Assembly: GCA_019022495.1 (NCBI GenBank)
Contig: JAFEKR010000017.1
Location: 682,001 to 746,000 of the forward strand
Direction of reading: 5' to 3'
Length of the DNA stretch: 64,000 bases
From: Epichloe hybrida
Lineage: Eukaryota > Ascomycota > Sordariomycetes > Hypocreales > Clavicipitaceae
Shown here: piece by piece, positions 1-10,506 of the stretch
Numbering within the stretch: the stretch's first letter is position 1
Layout of the letters: the number at the start of each line of letters is the position of its first letter
Position numbers and translations under genes: made by a program
The notes under the pieces: generated by a model
What the model was told of the DNA's origin: nothing
The model's database searches: none
What the model saw: the letters and a program-made list of their open reading frames with translations, nothing else

Positions 1-881
1 AACGTGAAGGAGCAGGCAACCTCTGGCACAGCATGATGGAGCTGATGAGCCTGTCGTGGACTCTCGACGCACTGCAGATGAGTGTCAACCCACAGACCTC
101 GAGTCCATACCTTGCACCGGACGCCGCATCGTCAACACAGCTCGTTTTCGCAGACGAGCACGAGGACGGCCCCTTCATCGACATGTGGAAACTCTTCACC
201 AAGATGCCCATTCGACGCTTTCACGAGCTGAAACGGCTGGAGCCGGCCACCGATCTCATCATACCCTTCTCAGGCGGGAGCAATACGCTTTGGCAGGGAG
301 ACTGGGTGGACCTGGACTGCCGCGAGTCCGCCTTGGTGAGGGCCTTTGCATCGCGCGTCTTGCAACATTTCGATATTGCGACGCCTGCTCGCGGGAACTC
401 ACGAGGGGTCAAGGCCAAGTTCATCCATCGAGGCGGTTTCCGCAAGCTCATCAACGAGACGGTGCTCATCGAGTCGGTCCAGAAAGCCGTCCCCCACGTC
501 AGGCTCGAGATAGTCGACTTCGCAAATATTCCCATCGCGGAACAGCTCAGGATGGTCCGCGAGACGGATCTTCTCGTGGGTGTTCACGGAGCCGGGCTTA
601 CTCACATCATGTTCCTGCCGCCAGGCTCTGCCGTGGTCGAGATATTGCCGAGCGGTTTCGCGCACAGGGGCTTCAGGAACCTCGCGCAGATGCTTGGACA
701 CGACTACTTTCGCGCGCACGCCAAGATGCACGGGGATGCCTCAGGGGAGTCGCAGTGGCAATTTGATGCTGTGGAAATAGAAGAGCATCGCCTGGTTGAT
801 CTGCTTCGCAATGCGACGCGAAGCTTGCACAGCGATGGAGTGGTATCTGAGCGAACAGCGCGGGAACATGAACATTTCTGA
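1..881 (+). CDS. GT61-family glycosyltransferase (EOGT-like), 3' part
   Basis: The reading frame is already open at base 3 and runs to a stop at 879-881, so the 5' end lies outside the window. The protein resembles the DUF563/GT61 glycosyltransferases, which include EGF-domain O-GlcNAc transferase. Visible family marks are GNLWHSMME near the start, a central arginine-rich HRGGFRKL segment, and the diagnostic VGVHGAGLTHIMFLPPGS stretch followed by VVEILP, where the nucleotide-sugar site is expected. Such enzymes work in the secretory pathway with UDP-sugars. The N-terminal signal or anchor would be upstream and cannot be seen. No intron is needed in the visible part. The family assignment is firm; the acceptor substrate is not known. 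Confidence 0.85.
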   Translation, partial: REGAGNLWHSMMELMSLSWTLDALQMSVNPQTSSPYLAPDAASSTQLVFADEHEDGPFIDMWKLFTKMPIRRFHELKRLEPATDLIIPFSGGSNTLWQGDWVDLDCRESALVRAFASRVLQHFDIATPARGNSRGVKAKFIHRGGFRKLINETVLIESVQKAVPHVRLEIVDFANIPIAEQLRMVRETDLLVGVHGAGLTHIMFLPPGSAVVEILPSGFAHRGFRNLAQMLGHDYFRAHAKMHGDASGESQWQFDAVEIEEHRLVDLLRNATRSLHSDGVVSERTAREHEHF

Positions 882-1637
882 CTTGGACCGGATCTACATT
901 AATGAGATGTGCCCAGAAAGTGCCCCACAGAAGGGCACGAAGGGGGTTAGCCGTTTTATTAGCGGCTTCTCCAGCTCAGGTGATGGCCGAGGCGTCGGAG
1001 CATTTCCGGGAGAGTTAATCAGTGCTTCTTGTTCTGTTCACAGAACTCACGCTCGGAAACAAGCTGACCGAGACCAGCCTAAGGAGCTGCTGCACGAACG
1101 GAACCTAGCTCGGATAGATGAGGAGTGCTCAGACATGACACGATGGACAGGGTTATCATCGCCCGCCACGTCCCTGTTGTGCGTGTATAAGCTGCCCAAT
1201 TATTCATTTTCCGATCCAAATCTTGTTCTTTGTATTGGTGTTTCGGACTTCCGTTGTAAGAATACGTAAATAAGCTGCAGACCAAACCTAGGTATATCTC
1301 TATCAAAGACCCAAGACTCGCTCATCAAGCCCCCCCCCCCCCCTCCTTAAACACAAAACCCATCCATGTTACCCAAAAGGAAAACCCCCCGAAGAGCAAA
1401 GCAAGAAGCAAAGCAAGGGGAAGAAGGAAGCAGTGGCAGAAATCAACACCGCAGCAACATTGAATCATGAAAGACGTCACAAAAAGTAACAAAGCGCGCA
1501 AGAGCATTTGGGAAGGGTTGGAGGAAGAAAATGCGTAACCTTTCTCCCCCAAGGTTTAGGTTAGAAATTTCTTTCTGGGTGAGGGGTATATGGCCTCCCG
1601 ACCTCATCGACAAACAATTCAATCGTCATACTCGTCA
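882..1637. other. Intergenic region between convergent genes
   Basis: This holds the 3' flanks of the GT61 gene (+) and the YSC84-type gene (-). A run of 14 C residues lies at 1330-1343. The short open frames here have no recognisable protein character. I see no RNA gene. Confidence 0.6.
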
Positions 1638-3018
1638 TCATTTCAGCTTGACGTAGTTACTGGGAAATATGCCGTGCCTTGATCCGATCATACCAGTCCT
1701 GGGAGGTGGCACAGTTAGTACACGTGCTCGATCAAGCATGACAAGCTGTTCGGTGGTGGAGAGGGGTGACGAGACAACATACCACCAGTCGTTATCGCTA
1801 TCAGTCTTCTTCAAGATGGTAATGACCTCGCCCTTTTTGAAGCCCAAATCTCCGGGCTGATCTGCGTCAAAATTGAATAGGGCAATTGCTTCGTTGTGCT
1901 TCAGGCTTGCCTCCTTCTCGCCGAACTTGGGCTTGGGAGCTGTGGGTCGTCCCGGTCCAATCCTCCTCTCGCTAGACCCAAAGTCGTCGCCTTGTCCTCT
2001 TCCTCCAGAGAATGTGTTGGATCGGGAAGGCCCGTTGAAGTCTTGTCGGTCATACACGTCGTCTTTCCAAGTGTTCGATCGGCTTGGTCTACCAAACTCA
2101 TTTGCGCCGAAGCCCCCGCTTCCGGTACGATCTCGCTGCACTCCCTCTCCGAGGGCATCCCCCCGGCGGCCTTCCCATACCACATCGTCATGCCGTTCGT
2201 CGTACGTAGGCATGTCGTTGTACATGGCGTCGTCGCTCGTGGAGCCGGCTCGCATGCCGCTAAACACCCTAGTATTCAGGACAGCCATGAGCGAGTCGGC
2301 CGCCGGTGGTGGGCGAACGGATCCAGTGAGTAATTGCATGGCGGTATATCTGGTCCCGTAGAGCTTCTCGTTGGCGTCTCGGCGCTCGATGATTGCCATG
2401 CCCTCTAGCGAGACTCCAGCGAAGAGACCCTTGGTCTTGGAATAGCTGAAAATGCCGCTCACACTCTTGAGAGATGCGGCGCCGGCAGCTTCGGCATTAC
2501 GACCTATAGGGCCAGCGGCAAGAGACACGTTGCCACCCAGAGTGATGGATCCCATCTGCGCAAATGTCTTGACAGCGTTGGCATCGTTCAAGACGAAGAC
2601 AAAGTCGGTAAGCTCGAACCCAATCTGGCCGCCGAAGCCGCCGCCAGCTGCCGCGATGGTACTGGGGGCACTCCATGATCCATCGGGGAGTCTGGCGACC
2701 ACGAGACCGCTGCCAACACGACCTGAACCCAGGAAGCCGGCCTTCAAGATGGTGATGATCGCAAAGCCCTTCGCGTTGGACAGGATGGATGGCGGAATCA
2801 CTTTATCTGGGCCAAAGGCTTGTCGGGGGTTCACGAATGAAGCCAAAATCTTTCCGCACTTCTTGCATTCGGCTGTGGTTGGGGCAACAAGAAGTAGTCA
2901 GCATTTGGGTCCGATGTTCCGTACATGCAGTTCTGGGGCGCCGCTGGTCGCGTAGCTTGGGCAGTTGCTTAAGTTGCTTACACTTCAGAGATGCAGGAAG
3001 GGGGTTGTTGATGCCCAT
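1638..3018 (-). CDS. YSC84: YSC84/LSB3-type actin-binding protein with C-terminal SH3 domain
   Basis: Three exons on the minus strand, 2982-3018, 1783-2872 and 1638-1698, give 395 aa. Exon 1 encodes MGINNPLPASLK; splicing restores an ECKKCGKIL start of the Ysc84 lipid/actin-binding module, which runs to about residue 220 (LKAGFLGSGRVGSGLV, GGGFGGQIG). A Ser/Arg/Asp-rich linker follows and the last ~57 residues are an SH3 domain (ALFNFDADQPGDLGF, NDWW, GIFPSNYVKL). The second intron (1699-1782) is 84 nt and free of stops, so an unspliced reading looks open; removing it joins DNDWW to TGMIGSRHG, the normal SH3 sequence. In yeast these proteins act at cortical actin patches during endocytosis. 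The divergent neighbour is the SNARE gene SFT1. Confidence 0.93.
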
Positions 3019-3818
3019 AGTTGATGGTCTCCCCTGAGTCTCTTCCCTTGTATCCAGGAATCTCGGGCCTGCGGGTTCGAGACAGATGCACGTTGAGCAA
3101 AACAGAAGCGGAAGGAAAATGGCGACGTGAGCAGAATAATCCGTAGGCACTGAGACGATGTGACTTGTCACCCACGGAATCAGACCACGCTAATAAATCC
3201 GTACTGCGGGCGGGGTGGCGGGGGACTTGATGACAAGTCACAAGAGCATGCGGCATGCCAACAAGGGTACCACCTGTGCCCCGAAGCAATAACGAGGTCT
3301 TCCGGGCTACCCGTCTTCTCAGGTCTTGTGGCGGTGCTCTTTTTTTTTTTCTTCCGCCATGGCACTGCTGCTGGAAGGCATTGGAACTCGACGGGAACAA
3401 GTCAAGTTATGAGACACTACTACTAATAACTTAACTCCGTACATATGTAGACGGCATCGTCATCGAATCCACCCCCAGGACGGGGCAATGCCAGCCAGAC
3501 CCATTCCGCATCTGCAACAAGCTCCCCCCCCCTGGCCTCCACGACCACAACTTGCCCTCGAGATCAACATCACGACTCCAAGCCCGGCCGACGACATCCA
3601 CAGACGACCTGCCCGCCCGCCGACTGACCTACTCCAAACTTCCACGCACATAATATCCGAGACCAAGCCTGACAGCCTCAAGTCAGTCCCACCGCCTCGG
3701 CGACAAATTCTCCTTCCACAGCACCAGGCCACCAGCATCCTACCTCGGTAGACCTTGGCCCGCATCATCTCGTCTCTCGCCATCTCCTGCCACAGCCCTG
3801 TCTCCATCGTCGCACACC
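3019..3818. other. Divergent promoter region, YSC84-type (-) and SFT1 (+)
   Basis: An 800 bp spacer between two start codons. It contains a T-run near 3341-3351, an ACTCCGTA word at 3434-3441 and C/T-rich sequence just before the SFT1 start. No gene is supported. Confidence 0.6.
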
Positions 3819-4194
3819 ATGTCCGAAGCCTACGAGCGCGAGAGGCAAAACAACTCTCGCCTAGACGAGCTTTCAGCCAAAGTCTCTGCCCTCCGAGGCG
3901 TAACCATTGACATCTACGACAACGCACGTGCCCAAGATGTCATTGACAGCACAGTACGGCCATGAACCTCCTGATATGCAACGCACACGAAGCAGTTCAA
4001 CTAATTTCTCTTCCCCCCTCCCCCCCCTGCTCTAGTCAGAAACCTTCTCGTCCATGGGCTCGCAGATGAAAGGCTCAGCCAACCGCTTAACGCGCATGGC
4101 CGCTTCGGGCAACAAGGTTGCGATTCTAAAACTATCAGCTATAATCATTGGCCTCTTCCTGGTGCTGTACTATGGACTGAAACTGATTTATTGA
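3819..4194 (+). CDS. SFT1: v-SNARE SFT1 (BET1-like Golgi SNARE)
   Basis: Two exons, 3819-3953 and 4036-4194, encode 97 aa, the same length as yeast Sft1. The intron (gtacgg..ctctag) separates VIDST from SETFSSMG. The protein is a single SNARE helix (heptads through ERQNNSRLDELSAKVSALR and DVIDSTSETF) followed by a short basic stretch and one hydrophobic tail anchor covering roughly the last 25 residues. Sft1/Bet1-type SNAREs serve intra-Golgi retrograde and ER-Golgi fusion and are inserted tail-first. It is distinguished from Bet1 by its short N terminus and by the overall sequence as I recall fungal Sft1; Bet1 is the alternative. The gene is too short and too split to appear as a long open frame. 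Confidence 0.88.
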
Positions 4195-4752
4195 ACGCAA
4201 GCTCCGTACGTAGCTGCTGGTAGGATAAGCGGTGCAGTTCGACATCAGGCAGGCGTGGTGCGCGAACAACACTGGCGAGATGAGTGGGTTGGGCTGGGTC
4301 GTGTGAAGGGTTCACAAGAGGCTTTTACATTTCTTGGCCAGCATTTTGTTTTCAGTCGTAAATCTGGGTAAAGCACGTCTATTTTAGAAACTCGACGATG
4401 TGATACACGTTGATGTTGGGATCATTGTCTCTGAGCAGGACATGGGGGATCAGATGAGCTGAGCGTTGTGCATTTGGCGTTTGAACCGCTGGTATTCTCT
4501 AGTAACGATACAGGCCTCGGGGCAAGCTCATTGTCTAACCAATGCGTAGATCAATGCGTTAATTATTTTTTAATTAGGATTTTTCGATAACTCGTGAAAC
4601 TTTACGGTCAATTCTCTCGTTGCCATTCATAATATGGAATCCTGACATGGGAGCAACAGAACGCCGAGAACATGCTTGCAATGCCCTCACACCCAATACT
4701 TCTGGAATATATAGTCATGACGTCGACTCATTGTGCCTCAACTTGAAATTTC
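4195..4752. other. Intergenic region between convergent SFT1 and AGE2
   Basis: A 558 bp 3'-3' spacer. Bases 4540-4620 are AT-rich (TTAATTATTTTTTAATTAGG), as expected for terminators and poly(A) signals of the two converging genes. No gene is seen. Confidence 0.6.
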
Positions 4753-6538
4753 CTACTGCCAGACGTTGGAGAAGAGATCTTCGTTGCCGCCAAATCCACA
4801 CGAAGCCTTGGGGGCAGCCGCATTTCCAGTGCTCGGGCCGCCAGTACTACTAGCCCAACCACCGAACTCCTCGTCGGCTGTCACTTTCGGTGCGGGATTG
4901 AAACCTTCGCTAGCGCCGGGAACGATCGGGGTGTTGGCAAACGCAGGGCTGGTTTGTCCCCATCCAAAGTCTGCAGCAGCGACGGGTTTGGGCTGCTCGG
5001 GACTCTTGACTATCGGTGCAGGGGCGGCAGCTGCGGGAACAGGCGAGGACCATTCGCTGGTACCCCAGACATCAGCTCCAGACAAACCAGCAGAAGCAAA
5101 AGTGTTTGAAGGGTTCGTGGCAGGGGCTGCGGTCGCGGGCTTGCTTTGTGGCGATGAAAGGTTGAAAACGGAGTTTGTAGTAGCGGGAGGCGAGGTAATC
5201 GGTGGTGGTGGAGAGGTCTGCGTTACGGGTGCCGACAAGTCAAAGAGATCATCCATGGCAGATGATGCCGATTGAGCAGGCTTTGGCGGCGGCGCGGATG
5301 TTGTCTGAGTAGGCGGGGGTGGGGAAAAGGATGATAAGCTTCCGAATCCAGACTTCGATGGCTTTTGTTGGTGTAAAGACGTCGTTGGTTGGGGTGGCTT
5401 GGTATCAAAGAAGCTACCGCCACTCAAACCGCCGAAAGCATTGGAGCTGGATGCCTGTGGGGTAGCTCGCGTGCTCGAATGTGCGGTTCCAATATTTGCA
5501 AAAGGGTCGGCGGCTGCAGGTTTCGGGCTGGTTGTATGCGAGATGTCTAGGTCGCTAAAGGCATCATTGAACCTTCCCATGGAACCTTGTTGTTGATGAC
5601 TCGCAGCTGGGGTCCCCATGCCACCGAATGCGTGCTGTTGTTGAGGAGGCTGTTGCGGCTGCGACTTTGGAGCAGAGGCATAGAGCGAAAGTATCGACTG
5701 CTTGAGGTCTGGCCGCGATTGACCTACAGGCGATGTTACTCCAGGAGTGCTTGCAGGACGGGGCGGAGCAGCCGGCCCCCCTAAGAAGTCAAGACCGAGC
5801 AACGAATCTCGTGCGTTCATCGCCTTGGCAGCAGCAGGCTCGGCTTTGGGGGCGACCTTGGCAACAGAAGGGCCAGCAGAATTCGCACGAGATGGAAATG
5901 GATCGTCTCCTCCGATTAAATCGCCCTGGTGAGCTGGAATACTGCGTGGGGCTGAAGATTGTCCGACAGATGCCTTCCGGATAGATTCTTTTCTGTCAAG
6001 AACCTGCTTCTCCTTGACCAAGCTCAAAGGCACATCGTCGTCTCCGTCCACATCCAACGTGGCGGGATCCGGCTTTGGCCCGTCCATCACCCACCGCTTC
6101 AATTCGTACTTTGTACGGATAAAGTTCTCTATCTTCGCTTCCGATGGAGCGTGACCAGCCGCAAGTTTGGCTTCCCAGTACTTATTTGCGCGTGCGTTGC
6201 CCCAGCTCAAAACGCTTTGAAGCTGTTCGTCCGTCCAAGAGTCGAGATCGACCGATTTGACTTTGCTGATATGGGTTCCCATGCCTCGATGGATGCCTGA
6301 GCATCGGATACAAACAAAGATGCCCAGATTCCAGCTAGCCCACCTGGGATCTATAGCAAAAGAAACACTTGTCAGACCATCTGAATCTTGATTGAGTCAT
6401 CTCGGGACTGAGATACATACGTTTGTTTTTCTTGCAATCAGCACAGACTTTGTTGGGCTCCAATTTCAGGAGGTTCTTAATAGTAGCTTGGTTTTGCGCC
6501 GCCCGCTCGGCAGCGGGGTTTGGCGCGCGTCGGGACAT
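4753..6538 (-). CDS. AGE2: ArfGAP of the AGE2 family
   Basis: Two exons on the minus strand, 6421-6538 and 4753-6350, give 571 aa. The intron splits the ArfGAP zinc finger: CADC (Cys32, Cys35) is in exon 1 and CIRC (Cys53, Cys56) in exon 2, followed by SGIHR with the arginine finger near Arg61 and GTHISKVKSVDLDSW. The ArfGAP domain covers about residues 20-135. The rest is low-complexity and rich in Pro, Ser, Ala and Gln, with repeated GF/WG-type short motifs (DVWGTSEW, DFGWGQ, FGGWAS) and an acidic C-terminal EDLFSNVWQ, typical of adaptor/clathrin-binding tails. Age2 stimulates GTP hydrolysis by Arf1 at the trans-Golgi and endosomes. It shares a 767 bp divergent promoter with the methionine sulfoxide reductase gene. 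Confidence 0.93.
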
Positions 6539-7305
6539 GGTGTAGTAGTTATTCCGCGTTGGAAAAATTGGTCGACTGTGGTTACGGGGCAAGAGAGACA
6601 GGTAGGAGATGAACTGGTTTGTTGAATCGGGGATTGATGTCGAAACGGCAAATGTCGAGGAGGAAGGGGGGGTTGATCTGTCGTGGTGATTAATGCTACA
6701 TACAATTTGCCCACACCCCCAATGATTTATTTGGGTAAGTCTACTTTTAATGCCCGCACCAGCCGCTGGCCCTAGCCAGAGTTTCACACTGACCTTTGTT
6801 CCTCAGGCACCAATGATACTTTCTGGTGTAGCAAGGTTGGATCATGAGCCGTTCGTTGATGGAGGCACTCCAAAAAGAGACGGATGATTAAACGGGGGGG
6901 ATGCCGTCTTGTTCATCAAATCGATAATATAGGATGCCATTTTTTTCATCGCCACAACCGTGGAGAAATCTCGTACTACGAGCAAAAGCTGCAGGCAACC
7001 GTAACCGTTGCGAACAAAAGTGAGTAACATTCCAGGCGGCGCCAACCGATTCCACTCCCTGCGGGCCGTGGCTGAAGATCGACTTCGATGCCAAGTGGAT
7101 GATGCAAGTGATTGATTGATTGATTCCAAACTTGTTGCCCACTGTTCGCTTGTGGCCACCCCGCGATTTGTCCACGCCGCACATCCCTGTCTTCGCCGTC
7201 AACGTCTTTCTAAGTGCTGAACCCTTCATCTTGCTCACTCAGCCATAAAACCCAATTGTTCGCTTACATATATGCTCATCCAATTTTGGACCTTTGCAAA
7301 ATTCC
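6539..7305. other. Divergent promoter region, AGE2 (-) and msrB (+)
   Basis: A 767 bp spacer. A short TGAT tetranucleotide repeat (TTGATTGATTGATT) lies near 7110-7125. No RNA gene or conserved open frame is recognisable. Confidence 0.6.
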
Positions 7306-7990
7306 ATGCCTCCCATGCGATTCAATCCTTTCCTCTCCGCCGTTTTCCATACTTTTTCCAACTTCACTCGACCCGGAGCTCCATTCACAGCGTCTTTCGC
7401 AGCTCTCCGACCAGTCCCACTGCGATCCATGTCTGGTATCCCATTCCTTGGTGCCTTATTCGGATCTTCTTCGTCGACCTCGTCCACAATGACGTACCCC
7501 GACAAGCGCTCTGACACTGAGTGGCAAGCTGTTTTGAATAAAGGTGCGGCGTGGTTCTTTTGATGCTCTGCTATACCCGAACAATCCCTAACGCCTGCGT
7601 GCAGAACAGTTTCGAATTCTACGAGAAAAGGGGACTGAGCCAGCGGGTTCTGGAAAATTTGACAAACACTATCCTGAAGAGGGAGTCTATACGTGCGCTG
7701 GGTGCCATACGCCGCTCTACAGGGCAAATCACAAGTTCAAATCTGGTTGCGGATGGCCCGCCTATTTTGACAGCATCCCTGGCGCTGTAACAAGACACGA
7801 GGATAGAACCTTGGGCATGCTGAGGACTGAGATTGTCTGCTCCAACTGTGGCGGTCACCTCGGGCATGTCTTCAAGGGCGAGGGGTTCCCAACACCAACA
7901 GATGAGCGACATTGTGTCAACAGCGTCAGTCTGAATTTCTCTCCAGACGATAAAGCGGCTGCGGGTAGCTCCAAGGAGAGCAAAGCTTAG
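7306..7990 (+). CDS. msrB: Peptide methionine-R-sulfoxide reductase (MsrB)
   Basis: Two exons, 7306-7543 and 7605-7990, encode 207 aa. The intron (gtgcgg..gtgcag) lies inside the codon for Glu80. The MsrB fold shows both zinc-binding CxxC pairs (Cys110/Cys113 in CAGC, Cys158/Cys161 in CSNC), the KSGCGWP segment (Cys128), the GHLGHVF motif and the catalytic cysteine in RHCVNS (Cys183). MsrB reduces methionine-R-sulfoxide in proteins with thioredoxin and protects against oxidants. The first 60 residues are extra to the catalytic fold and rich in Arg, Phe and Ser, which would suit a mitochondrial presequence. In-frame ATGs at 7315 and 7429 offer shorter forms; 7306 was chosen as the first ATG in frame. 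Confidence 0.93.
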
Positions 7991-8645
7991 ATGAAGCGTT
8001 TCGACAAGCAGAGTCAGATTGCTGTTTCCAGCGTTGAGGCAGGTGTAGTTTGGTATAGTCGGCCAGATTGTTTCGCAAATTTAGACACTGCAACCGTGTT
8101 GTGTTGGCGATTTCCAAACATTCTTGGTAATCTCGATCAAGCATGAACACATGGCTCAATGACATAATTATTCAAAACGCTCGCAACACGGCACTCGTCC
8201 ATCACGTCGGAGATGAAGTATGACAGCTCGTAATACTGGCGGCGGTGCTTATTTGTTCGTGTGGGCATCGGGATTACGCTTGCATGTGAAAGACGCTATG
8301 CTATGTACATATGTATGTATGTACAGTGGCCCCGGTCAGTGGGGGTTGTACATGTAGAGGCTCGGGGCCTCTGTGCTGGTCACTGGCCCACCGGCCCACC
8401 GCTGCCCAGCTGCCACCATGCCTCGGCGTTCGTTGACCCAGCTGACATCAGAGACACAGCACACTAATGGCTGCCGCCGAGGTCTACCGAGAATCCTGAT
8501 CATGGCTATATAGTTCCGCCGCCCACAAATCCCGACCTTGTCGCCTTGTCCTGTCGTCATTTATCCCATACCCTCTTCTTGCTCTCATAATTTTCCTCCC
8601 ATTGCGCCGCCATATACCATACATTTTCTCCCTTGCAAAGTCACA
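7991..8645. other. Promoter region of the peroxisomal thiolase gene
   Basis: A 655 bp spacer between msrB and the thiolase, both on the plus strand. It has GTATGTATGTAC words near 8311-8322, a pyrimidine-rich stretch just before the start codon, and two fatty-acid-response-type hexamers listed separately. No gene is seen. Confidence 0.65.
8421..8482 (+). promoter_or_regulatory. Candidate FarA/FarB (CTF1-type) sites
   Basis: CCTCGG lies at 8421-8426 and its reverse complement CCGAGG at 8477-8482, about 225 and 165 bp before the thiolase start codon. In Aspergillus nidulans this hexamer is the core bound by the fatty-acid regulators FarA and FarB, which act on beta-oxidation genes. The match is by sequence only. 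Confidence 0.5.
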
Positions 8646-10121
8646 ATGGGTGGTAAGTAAGCTCTGCACCTCATAGATTCTGCGGCATAGATGGTTGTCA
8701 GTGGGACGCAGGCTAACATGTCTACTCGACAGCTCTCGACAGACTCTCTCAGCTGGGTGGCCAGCTCACCGGCAACCCTACCGCTGGTGGTCGCGACAAG
8801 ATCCTGGAGAAGCGTCCAGACGATGTAAGTCAATTCTGGGGCGTTGTCTTGATTGGAATTCGTGTACCGGGAAGAGATGAATTGACACCGCATGGGTAGA
8901 TTGTCGTCACTGCTTGTTGCCGAAGCGCCTTCACAAAGGGTGGAAAGGGTGGCTTCAAAGACACCCAGGCCGCCGATATCATGGCCGGTATCCTGAAGGC
9001 CATTATTGACCGATCCAAGATCAACCCCGCTCTTGTTGAGGACATCTGCGTCGGCACTGTCCTCGCCCCTGGTGGTGGCGCTACCGAGATGCGTGCAGCC
9101 AGCTTGTTTGCCGGATTCCCCGCGACAACTGCCGTGCGCACTTTAAACCGACAGTGCTCGTCTGGCTTGCAGTCCTGCATCGACATTGCCAATCAGATCA
9201 AGGCTGGCATGATTGACGTCGGTATCGGTGCTGGTGTTGAGAGCATGTCTCTTCAGTATGGGTAGGTTTCTGCCTTGCTTGCCTATGTCGCGATGCAACA
9301 CTGACTGACCCGCGTATTGCAGCCCCTCTGCCGTCACCGAATTCTCCGAGAACCTCGAGTCCTTCGAGGAGTCCGCCAACTGCAAGGTTCCCATGGGTGT
9401 TCTGTCCGAGGACATGGCCAAGGACTTGAAGATTGCCCGCGCTGACCAGGATGCTTTCGCCGCTTCTTCATACCAGAAGGCCGTCAAGGCTCAGAAGGAA
9501 GGTCTCTTCAACGACGAGATTGTCCCTCTCAAGGTCAAGTTCGAGGACCCCAAGTCCGGCGAGACCAAGGAGATCACCGTGGCCCGCGATGATGGTGTCC
9601 GGGACGGCATCACCGCCGAGTCTCTGGGCAAGATCAAGCCTGCTTTCGCCGCTGACGGCAGCATTCATGCCGGCAACGCCAGTCAGATCTCTGACGGTGC
9701 CGCTGCCGTCCTCCTCATGAAACGTTCCACCGCTGAGAAGCTCGGCCAAACCATCATTGGAAAGTACGTCTCCGGTGCTGTTGTCGGTGTCAAGCCCCTC
9801 CTTATGGGTCAGGGTCCTTGGAAGGCGATTCCCAAGGCCCTCGAACTCGCTGGCATCGGCCGTGACGATGTCGACATCTACGAGATCAACGAGGCTTTCG
9901 CTAGTCAGTGCCTCTGGTGTGCCAATCAGCTTGGCATTCCTCACGAGAAGATCAACCCCAAGGGTGGTGCCATTGCTTTCGGTCACCCCTTGGGCTGCAC
10001 TGGTGCTCGTCAGGTTTCTACCCTATTGTATGAGCTGAAGCGAACTGGTAAGAAGGTTGGCAGCACCAGCATGTGTGTTGGTACTGGTATGGGTATGGCT
10101 GCCGTCTGGGTTGCCGAGTAG
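8646..10121 (+). CDS. POT1: Peroxisomal 3-ketoacyl-CoA thiolase
   Basis: Four exons, 8646-8652, 8733-8824, 8900-9261 and 9323-10121, encode 419 aa. The first exon is only 7 nt (Met, Gly and one base). Residues 6-14 (RLSQLGGQL) match the PTS2 pattern R-L-x5-Q-L, so the enzyme should be imported into peroxisomes by Pex7. Catalytic features are the acyl-accepting cysteine in LNRQCSSG (Cys119), the NEAFA motif, the histidine in GGAIAFGHPLGCTGAR and the second cysteine in MCVGTGMG near the C terminus. It performs the last step of the peroxisomal beta-oxidation spiral, splitting 3-ketoacyl-CoA with CoA. Length and order of motifs are normal. PTS2 favours the long-chain thiolase over a cytosolic acetyl-CoA acetyltransferase. 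Confidence 0.96.
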
Positions 10122-10506
10122 AGACGGTCGGTCTCTAGTAGAAACGAAATAGCATGTACAACTGGAACAGAACGGAACTGTGAGATGGAACATCAGTAGG
10201 AATGAGATACCGGGTGAAGAGCCCCACCTCTCACCAACGTACGCGAAAAAGAACGTTGGCACGTGCCCATGCATGTATGAATATATATGGTCGTTTAATA
10301 TCCATCAAAGTTGATAGATATCTGCATCTCTTTATCCGCCTTGCCCTAGTTCGTCGGTGATGGCCACCATGTATATGGTAAAGAAATCTCTTGTGCATTA
10401 CCAATCCAGAGAAGAAGAAAAAAAATGCAGACAGTCTGCTGTCCGATGCAGATGTACAAGTTCAACGCGCTTTCGTCCTCTGGCCACTTGCCGCAAGCTC
10501 GATCAT
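10122..10506. other. Intergenic region between convergent genes
   Basis: A 385 bp spacer separating the thiolase stop from the stop of the ornithine cyclodeaminase-like gene. It contains TATATATGG near 10280 and other AT-rich words but no gene. Confidence 0.6.
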
